Made by a program: the position numbers and the translations under genes. Positions 1-6,036 of a stretch of DNA of 10,000 nt are shown piece after piece. How positions within the stretch are numbered: position 1 is the stretch's first letter; each line of letters starts with the position of its first letter. Where the stretch lies: NCBI RefSeq assembly GCF_020217005.1, contig NZ_JAIWOI010000335.1, forward strand, positions 1-10,000. The letters are read 5' to 3'. This DNA comes from Rheinheimera sp. (GTDB lineage: Bacteria; Pseudomonadota; Gammaproteobacteria; Enterobacterales; Alteromonadaceae). The notes below the pieces were generated by a model. That model did not search any database. It saw only the letters and a list, made by a program, of their open reading frames with translations, and was not told where the DNA came from.

Positions 1-11
1 CCCCGCCCCTA
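1..11 (-). repeat. REP-like repeat, truncated by window edge
   Basis: The first 11 bases (CCCCGCCCCTA) are identical to positions 82-92, the right half of the complete REP-like hairpin at 66-93. The orientation is the same as that copy, and the offset is 81 nt. Only one arm is inside the window, so the hairpin cannot be confirmed. I infer a third member of the repeat cluster upstream of the RAYT gene. Confidence 0.6.
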
Positions 12-65
12 GGGTGTGATCATGGTTTTTAACCACAACCCGTTATCGAATTTTGTGTTGGAATT

Positions 66-93
66 CGCGGGCGGGGATAAACCCCGCCCCTAC
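66..93 (-). repeat. REP-like palindrome, left half of a REPIN-like inverted pair
   Basis: A GC-rich hairpin: GGGCGGGG (69-76), loop ATAAA, CCCCGCCC (82-89), flanked by CGC and CTAC. Read on the minus strand it is GTAGGGGCG, GGG, TTTAT, CCC, CGCCCGCG. This is the same 28-nt unit as 121-148 except for three stem pairs. Being in inverted orientation to that copy and next to a RAYT gene is the usual REPIN arrangement. Mobilisation by the neighbouring RAYT is inferred from proximity. Confidence 0.8.
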
Positions 94-120
94 GATACCT
101 TGTTGGTTATTTAAATTTGT

Positions 121-148
121 GTAGGGGCGACCTTTATGGTCGCCCGCG
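121..148 (+). repeat. REP-like palindrome, right half of a REPIN-like inverted pair
   Basis: The hairpin GGGCGACC (125-132), loop TTTAT, GGTCGCCC (138-145) has a perfect 8-bp stem, flanked by GTAG and GCG. It matches the minus-strand copy at 66-93 at 22 of 28 positions. The six differing bases form three compensated pairs (ACC/GGT here, GGG/CCC there). The two copies have their GTAG ends facing inward across a 27-nt AT-rich spacer (94-120), giving an 83-nt inverted pair in total. Confidence 0.8.
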
Positions 149-246
149 AGTTTTCACAACCTACCTTTGCTGCCTTCATATCCAACAGATACTAAACTTA
201 GTCAACAAAACACGCTAATCAGTTAACCAGCTCGAGTACTTTCAAA

Positions 247-258
247 GGGGGCGGGGAT
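247..258 (+). repeat. Half REP-like copy overlapping the RAYT start site
   Basis: GGGCGGGGAT at 249-258 is a 10-nt exact match to 69-78, one arm plus the first loop bases of the REP-like hairpin. It is preceded by two more G residues and ends inside the RAYT ATG (257-259). The purine run 244-251 (AAAGGGGG) is the only Shine-Dalgarno-like sequence for this gene, so the ribosome binding site and half repeat coincide. The remaining 149-246 stretch shows no gene and no convincing promoter. A weak TTGCTG (167-172) and GATACT (188-193) pair has only 15-nt spacing. Confidence 0.5.
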
Positions 259-751
259 GGTGAACTCTGTATTACCTCAAAGGCGCTCGGTGCGCTTAAA
301 AAATTATGATTATGGTAGCAACGGTTTCTACTTCATCACTTTATGTTGTTACAGGCGTTTTTTGCTTTTTGGCGAAATTATCGATGATCAGATGCAAATC
401 AATAGCATAGGCGCACTTGTAGCTATGGAATGGCAAAAAATACCAGAACTTTTTCCAGCTGTAGAGCTGCATCCATGGGGTCTCATGCCAAATCATTTTC
501 ACGCCATTCTCGCGCTTTCCAACAAACCAGGGAAAAACTGCACAAAATTAGGCTCAGTAGTTGGCTCTCTTAAATCCTTGTCGCAAAAAGCAGTTCGCGG
601 AACATTTGGTCAAAATGCACCACAACTATGGCAGCGCGGCTACTATGACCATGTGATTCGTAATGAAGAAGCTTACCAGCATATAGCCCAGTATGTTCAG
701 ACGAACCCTCAATCCTGGCAAGCGGATTATTTTAACGGTTTAGGCAGTTAA
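257..751 (+). CDS. REP-associated tyrosine transposase (RAYT, Y1_Tnp / IS200-like HUH family)
   Basis: A single-strand DNA transposase-like endonuclease of the Y1 HUH superfamily. RAYTs cleave and are thought to spread REP/REPIN palindromes rather than move themselves. The N-terminus (RRSVRLKNYDYGSNGFYFIT, residues 9-28) is the typical RAYT opening. The HUH motif is H80-F81-H82 within MPNHFHAI. By analogy with TnpA-REP proteins the catalytic tyrosine is probably Y146 in QYVQTNP; Y129/Y130 are alternatives. The length, 164 residues, is normal for short RAYTs and there are no frameshifts, so it appears intact. The ATG at 257 is preceded by a G-rich Shine-Dalgarno-like run; an in-frame stop at 224-226 limits upstream extension. 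REP-like hairpins lie just upstream. No terminal repeats or target duplication bound it, as expected for RAYTs. Its 3' end overlaps the convergent LysR gene by 12 bp. Family confidence is high; activity and substrate are inferred. Confidence 0.9.
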   Translation: MVNSVLPQRRSVRLKNYDYGSNGFYFITLCCYRRFLLFGEIIDDQMQINSIGALVAMEWQKIPELFPAVELHPWGLMPNHFHAILALSNKPGKNCTKLGSVVGSLKSLSQKAVRGTFGQNAPQLWQRGYYDHVIRNEEAYQHIAQYVQTNPQSWQADYFNGLGS

Positions 752-1621
752 TTGTTGCCAGATGGCTTTGGCGACAGGGCCCAGTTGCTGATCTTTGTGC
801 CGGACCAAATGCACTTCTCCCAGGATCTGTTTAGGAAACTCCTTAGGCTTTAACTGCACCAAAGCGCCGCTTTTCAGTTCATCTACAACCTGATATTTCG
901 CTATCATGCCCCAGCCTAAATGAGCTAACAGCGACTGTTTCATGCACAAGGAGTTATTCACTTTCACCCGTCGTGCCGATTGCAACGGCAGCAATTTCCC
1001 ACTATCGAAATTCAGTGCTTCTGAGTTTGCTACCAGTTGCGGCAGCTCTGCCAATTGTGCCTGATGCGTTAAAGGTTCAGCTAACAGCGCTAAAAACTCC
1101 GGCGTAGCTACACATAGCAGCTCAAAACCACCAATAGCTACAGTTTCAAAATCGCCCATGCTGATAAACACCGGATACCAGGGGCTTATCGCTAAATCTG
1201 CCTGCTGATTTTTCAGCTTTTCCAGTGCCTGCAGCCGGTAATCACAACTTAACAGCAGTTCTGTGTGAGGAAACTGCTGCTGCGCTTGCCGGATCGCAGC
1301 CAAAAAAGGCGTCATATCAACGGCCTCATCAAAAGCTAAACGCAGACTGGCTTCAGCGCCACGGCTTAAGTGTTGCGCCAAAGATTTCAGTTGCGCACTT
1401 TGATGCAGAAGTTGTTGAGCTTGTTGATAAAAACGGCGGCCAGCTTCAGTAAATTGCAGGCGATATTGGCTACGATCCACTATAGTAAAACCGCATTCCT
1501 GCTCCAGCTTTTTCAGCGCCATACTTAAAGCAGGTTGGGTTTTATGCAGTTTCACCGCGGCTTGCAGCAGACTTTCACTGCTGGCCACTGCGTCGAGAAT
1601 ATAAAGCTGTGTCAAGTTCAT
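740..1621 (-). CDS. LysR-type transcriptional regulator, divergent from RND efflux operon
   Basis: A cytoplasmic DNA-binding regulator of 293 residues, the usual LTTR length. Residues about 1-60 form the winged helix-turn-helix (LQAAVKLHKTQPALSMALKK, then LEQECGF), followed by the linker helix (RFYQQAQQLLHQSAQLKSLA). The remainder, from about residue 90, is the periplasmic-binding-like effector domain (SLRLAFDEAVDMTPFLAAIR, then ADLAISPWYP). The usual LF-R motif after the recognition helix reads IVDR, a mild departure. I chose the ATG at 1619-1621; a TTG immediately before it (1622-1624) would add one residue, and neither has a strong Shine-Dalgarno sequence. The gene is transcribed away from the adaptor/RND operon across a 113-bp AT-rich gap, the arrangement of local LTTR regulators such as MexT with MexEF. 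I infer that it controls the pump and probably itself; the effector is unknown. It converges with the RAYT gene, with stop codons overlapping by 12 bp and no hairpin terminator between them. Confidence 0.9.
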   Translation of the reverse strand: MNLTQLYILDAVASSESLLQAAVKLHKTQPALSMALKKLEQECGFTIVDRSQYRLQFTEAGRRFYQQAQQLLHQSAQLKSLAQHLSRGAEASLRLAFDEAVDMTPFLAAIRQAQQQFPHTELLLSCDYRLQALEKLKNQQADLAISPWYPVFISMGDFETVAIGGFELLCVATPEFLALLAEPLTHQAQLAELPQLVANSEALNFDSGKLLPLQSARRVKVNNSLCMKQSLLAHLGWGMIAKYQVVDELKSGALVQLKPKEFPKQILGEVHLVRHKDQQLGPVAKAIWQQLTA

Positions 1622-1656
1622 CAATTATTCTTATATAGAACTGAAGTAAATATAAA

Positions 1657-1685
1657 TTTTAATATTAATTTTGCTTTTGTATAGT
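1657..1685 (+). promoter_or_regulatory. Candidate promoter of the efflux operon with AT palindrome at the -35 region
   Basis: TATAGT (1680-1685) is a fair -10 element, preceded at 17-nt spacing by a poor -35 (TTTTAA, 1657-1662). A perfect 10-bp palindrome TTAATATTAA (1659-1668) covers that weak -35, where an activator-type LTTR could bind. A weak -35 with a reasonable -10 fits an activated promoter. The sequence is very AT-rich, so chance matches are likely. Confidence 0.3.
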
Positions 1686-1686
1686 G

Positions 1687-1702
1687 CTGCGACAAATTGC
1701 AG
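1687..1702. promoter_or_regulatory. Candidate operator dyad near the efflux operon transcription start
   Basis: CTGC-N8-GCAG is an interrupted dyad lying just after the proposed -10 and therefore across the predicted transcription start. It is the only GC-containing dyad in the LysR/adaptor gap. It is close to, but does not exactly match, the T-N11-A LTTR box. Binding by the adjacent regulator is an inference. Confidence 0.25.
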
Positions 1703-1719
1703 TGTAGCCAAAACAAACT

Positions 1720-1725
1720 AAGGGA
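1720..1725 (+). promoter_or_regulatory. Ribosome binding site of the adaptor gene
   Basis: AAGGGA lies 9 nt before the ATG at 1735, the only Shine-Dalgarno-like run there. It supports that start, which also gives a complete lipoprotein signal peptide. Confidence 0.55.
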
Positions 1726-1734
1726 AAAGTTTCA

Positions 1735-2814
1735 ATGTCCAGACAGATGATGATAAGCGCGTTTCTGTGTGTGGTGTCAGTAGCTGGTTGTTCCAAACCT
1801 GTTGAAACTGCAGAACAAAGCCAAAGCAGGCCGGTTAAACTTTATCAGGTGCAGGACGGTCAGCAGAAATTAATCCGTCAGTTTCCTGCTGTGGTTGAAC
1901 CCACTGAAAACGCCCGTTTAACATTCCGTGTCAGCGGCAAACTTACGCAGTTCTCTATTCGCCCTGGTCAGGAAGTAAAAAAAGGCGATGTGCTGGCTCG
2001 TTTAGATCCTACTGATTTCAAATTGAAAGTAGAGCAGGCACAGGCCCGTTATCAGTTGTCCAAAGCGCAGTTTGACCGTGCCGCCAGCCTGATAGGGCAA
2101 AAACTGGTGTCTCAAGCCATGTATGACGAAGCCAAAGCCCAGTTACAAGTGGCAGAAGCAGATTTAAAAACCGCGCAGACCAACCTTTCTTACACCGAAA
2201 TGGTGGCGCCTTTTAGTGGCACTGTGTCACGTTCTTTAGTTGAAAACCATGAAAACGTTGCAGCTCAGCAAGCCATACTGGAATTGCAGCTCAAAGGTAT
2301 GGTCGACGTGGTCATTCAGGTGCCGGAAGACGTGATAGCGCTGGTGAAAAAAGGCGTGAATTATCAGCCGGATGTGATCTTCGATTCCTACCCAAGCTTA
2401 AGTTACAAAGCCAGTATCAAAGAATGGGATACCAGAGCTGACAGCGCCACTAATAGTTTTAAAGTGGTATTTAGCATGCCTGCACCAGAAGAATTTAATG
2501 TGCTCTCAGGTATGACTGCTAATGTCGTAGCGGATATGAGCAAGCTGATGCGAACTCAGGCCTCTTTAGTCATGGTGCCCGCTACTGCAGTCTTTGCCGC
2601 TAATGATCAGCCGGTGGACGCTACAGAGCGTTTTGTTTGGGTTTATCTGGACGGTGTCGTAAAAAGGCGTGCCGTCACTGTAGGTCGTTTAACCTCAGGT
2701 GGTATCGAAGTCACTTCAGGTTTAGCAGCTGGAGATCAGGTGGTCACAGCAGGAGTGCAGCAACTGACCGAAAACCAACAAGTGCGGCCATGGCAACGTG
2801 AGCGGGGTCTGTAA
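1735..2814 (+). CDS. RND efflux periplasmic adaptor subunit (membrane fusion protein), lipoprotein
   Basis: A periplasmic adaptor that links an inner-membrane RND pump to an outer-membrane channel, 359 residues. A lipoprotein signal peptide is visible: hydrophobic core 6-15, lipobox V16-A17-G18-C19, with acylation expected on C19. The first half-lipoyl segment is about 62-94 (FRVSGKLTQFSIRPGQEVKK, then GDVLARLDP). A helical hairpin follows (about 95-152, rich in Q, A and K: LKVEQAQARYQLSKAQFDRA ... DEAKAQLQVAEADLKTAQTN), then the second half-lipoyl (MVAPFSGTV, about 156-185), a beta-barrel (about 190-270) and a membrane-proximal domain (about 275-345). The short hairpin and 359-residue length are typical of AcrA/MexA-type HlyD adaptors. 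Residue +2 after the Cys is Ser, which under the E. coli Lol rule would favour outer-membrane sorting. The stop is followed after 3 nt by the RND gene, so they are co-transcribed and probably translationally coupled. Confidence 0.93.
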   Translation: MSRQMMISAFLCVVSVAGCSKPVETAEQSQSRPVKLYQVQDGQQKLIRQFPAVVEPTENARLTFRVSGKLTQFSIRPGQEVKKGDVLARLDPTDFKLKVEQAQARYQLSKAQFDRAASLIGQKLVSQAMYDEAKAQLQVAEADLKTAQTNLSYTEMVAPFSGTVSRSLVENHENVAAQQAILELQLKGMVDVVIQVPEDVIALVKKGVNYQPDVIFDSYPSLSYKASIKEWDTRADSATNSFKVVFSMPAPEEFNVLSGMTANVVADMSKLMRTQASLVMVPATAVFAANDQPVDATERFVWVYLDGVVKRRAVTVGRLTSGGIEVTSGLAAGDQVVTAGVQQLTENQQVRPWQRERGL

Positions 2815-2817
2815 GAT

Positions 2818-5800
2818 ATGGATGTCGCTCAGTATTTTATAAAAAACAAAACCTCGTCCTGGTTAGTTACCGCCATTCTGTTGATTGGCGGCATCATGGC
2901 TTATTTGGGACTGGGCCGGCTGGAAGACCCGCAGTTTACCCTGAAGCAGGCCTTGATCATCACTTCTTACCCCGGCGCTTCGCCGTTGCAAGTAGAAGAG
3001 GAAGTCAGTTATCCGATAGAAAACGCTATTCAGCAATTGCCTTATGTTGATCATGTCACCTCTATTTCCACCACTGGCACGTCGCAAATCATGGTGGAGA
3101 TGAAAGGTATATACAGGGCCAAAGAGCTGAAACAAATTTGGGACGAATTGCGCCGCAAGGTCAACGACTTAAAACCCCAGTTACCGCCCGGAGTGCAGGC
3201 TCCTGTCGTGAATGACGATTTTGGTGATGTATACGGCATGTTGTATGCCATTACAGGCGAAGGTTATACCGACGAAGAAATTCGCGATTATGTCGACTTT
3301 CTGCGCCGCGAGCTGGTGCTGGTTGATGGTGTTGGCAAGGTCTCCGTCAGTGGCCGGCAACAGGAACAAGTAATAGTTGAAATTTCGCGTTCCCGTCTGG
3401 CGGCTTTGGGTATTCCGCCTTCGCAAATAGCCAGTTTATTGCAAACTCAGAACGTGGTTAGCAATGCAGGCGCTTTGCGGGTAGGGCCGGACAGGATCCG
3501 TATTCATCCAACGGGAGAGTTTCAGTCCGTGCAGGAACTGGAACAACTGATTATCAGCAACCCGGCCGCTAAAGAACTGATTTATTTAGGTGACGTGGCC
3601 AAGGTGTACAAAGACGTGCAGGAAGTGCCAAGCCAGATTTTAAAGTTTGATGGCAAAAATACCCTGACATTAGGCGTGTCTTTTAGTCAGGGCGTTAATG
3701 TGGTGAATGTAGGAGCTTTAGTCAGCGCCAGAATGCAAGAGCTGGACTATGCCCGTCCTGTTGGTATGGACATCAACACTATCTACAACCAGCCTGCCGA
3801 AGTAGAAGCTTCAGTCGGAGGCTTTGTACTGAACCTGCTGGAATCTGTGCTGATCGTTATCGTGGTGCTGCTGGTTTTTATGGGGCTGCGCAGTGGCTTT
3901 TTAATAGGCCTGATCCTGCTACTGACTGTACTTGGCACCTTTATTTTTATGCAGCAAATGCAAATCGAGTTGCAACGGGTATCACTGGGCGCACTGATTA
4001 TTGCGCTGGGTATGCTGGTGGATAATGCTATTGTCATCACCGAAGGCATTTTAATTGGCATGCAAAAGCGATTGACCATCAGCCAGTCGGCGTCCGCCAT
4101 AGTCAAACAAACCAAATGGCCTTTGTTGGGTGCAACGGTTATAGCGATCACCGCTTTTGCACCTATAGGTTTATCCAGCGATGCCACAGGCGAATTTGCC
4201 GGTAGTTTATTCTGGGTGTTGTTGGTTAGCTTGTTATTAAGCTGGGTCACAGCTATTACACTGACGCCATTTTTTGCCAGTTTGTTTTTTAAAGAAGAGC
4301 TCAAAGCTGCAGCCGAAGCAGAGCAGGGCGAACCTGAACTTTACCGTGGTTTTATATTTGACTGGTACAGAGCAGCGTTAACAGCTGTGCTGCGTTACAG
4401 AGTGCTGAGTTATGCTCTGATGATCCTGCTGCTGGTTATGTCAGTGATCGGCTTTTCTAAGGTCAAACAAGTGTTTTTCCCCGCGTCCAACACGCCAATT
4501 TTCCTGGTGGATTTATGGCAACCCGCTGGTACTGATGTGCGACAGTCCGACGCTGAAGCTTTAGAAGTGGTGCAGTATTTAAAAACTCTGGAAGGAGTGG
4601 AAGCCGTCACCTTAACTTCGGGCCGTGGTGCCGACCGTTTTATGCTGACCTACCAGCCTGAACGTTTTTACGCCGCTTATAGTCAGTTGGTGGTTCGCGT
4701 GCAGGACAAATCATTTTTTGCCAGCCGTATGGCGGATGTCAGCACGTATATCAACGAACAACACCCGGGGCTGCGCCACAAACTGAAAAGATTGGATGTG
4801 GGGCCTTCCACTGCCGCTAAAATTGAAGCCCGTTTCAGTGGTGCCGATCCTAATGTGCTACGCCAGTTGGCTGAGCAAGCTAAACAGATCCTGGCGCAGG
4901 ACGAAGGCACCCGAAATCTACGTGATGACTGGAGCAACAGGGTTAAAGTGATAAGGCCGCAGTTTAATGAAGCTCTGGCGCGGCGGGTTGGCATCAGCAA
5001 ACAAGACGTCGACGATGTGCTGCTGACACACGTCAATGGTCGCAGTGTCGGTATTTACCGTGATGGTACCCATTTGTTACCTATCATCACCCGTGCACCG
5101 GATTCTGAGCGGCAAAGTGTAGACGCGCTGGCCGATTTGCAAATCTACAGCCCTAAGTTAAACCGCTATATTCCGATCAGCCAGGTGGTCAGTAGTTTTG
5201 CTTTGGAGTGGGAAGATCCACAAATTATGCGCCGCGACCGCAAACGCACTGTGACAGTGATGGCCGATCACAATATTTTAAGCGACGACACCGCGTCATC
5301 TTTACTAAAAAGAGTGCGGCCGCAAATCGAAGCCATACCTCTGCCTACAGGCTATAGCCTGAGTTGGGGTGGCGAGCTGGAAGCTCAGACCAAAGCGCAA
5401 AAAGCCTTGTTCAGCTCCTTGCCTATGGGCTATCTGGTGATGTTTGTGATCACTGTGCTGTTGTTTAGCTCAATGCGTGATGCGTTGGTGATTTGGGCCT
5501 GTGTGCCTATGGCGCTGATCGGGGTCACACTGGGTTTGTTAAGCGTCAATGTGCCTTTTGGTTTCTTAGCGTTGCTCGGATTCCTGAGCTTATCCGGCAT
5601 GTTGGTGAAAAACGGCATAGTGCTGTTGGATCAGATCAAATTGGAGTTAAGCCAGGGCTTAGAACCTTATCATGCAGTGTACGACAGCGCAGTGAGCCGG
5701 GTCCGTCCTGTGTCTATGGGCGCTATCACTACTATTCTTGGTATGTTGCCTTTGGTCACTGATGATTTCTTCGCCAGTATGGCAGTGGTCATCATGTTTG

Positions 5801-5883
5801 GTCTGGGTTTTGGTACCATTTTAACGCTGTTGTTTTTACCTCTGATGTACTGCTCTATCTATCGAATCCCCGCCAAAACCTGA
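2818..5883 (+). CDS. RND efflux transporter permease subunit (HAE-type, AcrB/AcrD/AcrF superfamily)
   Basis: An inner-membrane proton-driven exporter, the trimeric pump of a tripartite efflux system, 1021 residues (AcrB is about 1050). Twelve membrane segments fall in the family pattern: TM1 about 14-33, TM2-TM6 about 336-488, TM7 about 528-546, TM8-TM12 about 867-1010. Two large periplasmic loops (about 34-335 and 547-866) carry the porter and docking domains. In TM4 the proton-relay motif is GMLVDNAIV: D402 matches AcrB D407, and N403 replaces D408. The TM10 lysine is K931 in GMLVKNGIVLLDQ. The DN variant is, to my knowledge, usual in one HAE branch and does not mean inactivity. Heavy-metal (CusA-type) signatures such as the paired periplasmic methionines are not evident, so organic substrates are more likely; the exact drug range cannot be read. 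It is the second gene of the operon, with a start 3 nt after the adaptor stop. A hairpin terminator begins 5 nt after its own stop. No outer-membrane factor gene follows. Confidence 0.94.
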   Translation: MDVAQYFIKNKTSSWLVTAILLIGGIMAYLGLGRLEDPQFTLKQALIITSYPGASPLQVEEEVSYPIENAIQQLPYVDHVTSISTTGTSQIMVEMKGIYRAKELKQIWDELRRKVNDLKPQLPPGVQAPVVNDDFGDVYGMLYAITGEGYTDEEIRDYVDFLRRELVLVDGVGKVSVSGRQQEQVIVEISRSRLAALGIPPSQIASLLQTQNVVSNAGALRVGPDRIRIHPTGEFQSVQELEQLIISNPAAKELIYLGDVAKVYKDVQEVPSQILKFDGKNTLTLGVSFSQGVNVVNVGALVSARMQELDYARPVGMDINTIYNQPAEVEASVGGFVLNLLESVLIVIVVLLVFMGLRSGFLIGLILLLTVLGTFIFMQQMQIELQRVSLGALIIALGMLVDNAIVITEGILIGMQKRLTISQSASAIVKQTKWPLLGATVIAITAFAPIGLSSDATGEFAGSLFWVLLVSLLLSWVTAITLTPFFASLFFKEELKAAAEAEQGEPELYRGFIFDWYRAALTAVLRYRVLSYALMILLLVMSVIGFSKVKQVFFPASNTPIFLVDLWQPAGTDVRQSDAEALEVVQYLKTLEGVEAVTLTSGRGADRFMLTYQPERFYAAYSQLVVRVQDKSFFASRMADVSTYINEQHPGLRHKLKRLDVGPSTAAKIEARFSGADPNVLRQLAEQAKQILAQDEGTRNLRDDWSNRVKVIRPQFNEALARRVGISKQDVDDVLLTHVNGRSVGIYRDGTHLLPIITRAPDSERQSVDALADLQIYSPKLNRYIPISQVVSSFALEWEDPQIMRRDRKRTVTVMADHNILSDDTASSLLKRVRPQIEAIPLPTGYSLSWGGELEAQTKAQKALFSSLPMGYLVMFVITVLLFSSMRDALVIWACVPMALIGVTLGLLSVNVPFGFLALLGFLSLSGMLVKNGIVLLDQIKLELSQGLEPYHAVYDSAVSRVRPVSMGAITTILGMLPLVTDDFFASMAVVIMFGLGFGTILTLLFLPLMYCSIYRIPAKT

Positions 5884-5887
5884 ATTT

Positions 5888-5942
5888 AAATAGGGTCAGA
5901 ACACATTGTTAACCCTTAACAATGTGTTCTGACCTCATTTTT
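5888..5942 (+). terminator. Long hairpin (GGGTCAGA-family palindrome, copy A), probable terminator of efflux operon
   Basis: A perfect 19-bp stem (5894-5912 with 5916-5934) closes a CCC loop. It extends to 25 bp (5888-5912 with 5916-5940) with one G-T wobble and one A-C mismatch. TTTTT follows at 5938-5942, so it can act as an intrinsic terminator for the pump operon. It shares GGGTCAGA-n-CACAT with the hairpin at 7812-7868, with compensated differences elsewhere, so it belongs to a dispersed palindrome family rather than being an isolated terminator. Confidence 0.8.
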
Positions 5943-6001
5943 AAGTTTATCTGCTGATAGCGCTGGCTTGTGCTGGCTGTTAGTGGTAAAAACTGAAGCG
6001 T

Positions 6002-6007
6002 TATAAT
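6002..6007 (+). promoter_or_regulatory. Candidate -10 element of the M14 peptidase gene
   Basis: TATAAT is a consensus -10 hexamer. No good -35 is seen at 16-18 nt (TTAGTG at 5980-5985 is weak). A transcript starting near 6013 would leave only about 9 nt before the ATG at 6022 but about 24 nt before the ATG at 6037, which favours the latter start. The gene needs its own promoter because a terminator hairpin separates it from the efflux operon. Confidence 0.4.
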
Positions 6008-6036
6008 TTTAATGCGTCGAAATGGATTTGTTTAGA

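Noticed and set aside
1..150. CRISPR-like look of short repeated GC-rich units
   Set aside because: The units are palindromes in mixed orientation with unequal spacing and no spacer array or cas gene; REP/REPIN fits better.
257..751. Complete IS200/IS605 insertion sequence
   Set aside because: There is no TnpB partner and no element ends bordering the gene; the protein is RAYT-like and associated with REP palindromes instead.
1225..1452. 75-codon plus-strand frame antisense to the LysR gene
   Set aside because: The LysR frame has clear family motifs throughout; the antisense frame has no family signature.
3783..4304. 173-codon open frame on the minus strand inside the RND gene
   Set aside because: It lies antisense to conserved RND membrane segments, has low-complexity composition (rich in S, T, I and K) and resembles no family; it is a by-product of the real frame.
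5493..5762. 89-codon plus-strand frame overlapping the RND C-terminus
   Set aside because: It is out of frame within the conserved TM9-TM12 coding sequence, with no ribosome binding site or recognisable motif.
2818..5883. Heavy-metal (CusA/CzcA-type) RND pump
   Set aside because: Overall sequence character and length match HAE-type pumps, and the methionine cluster pattern of metal exporters is not seen.
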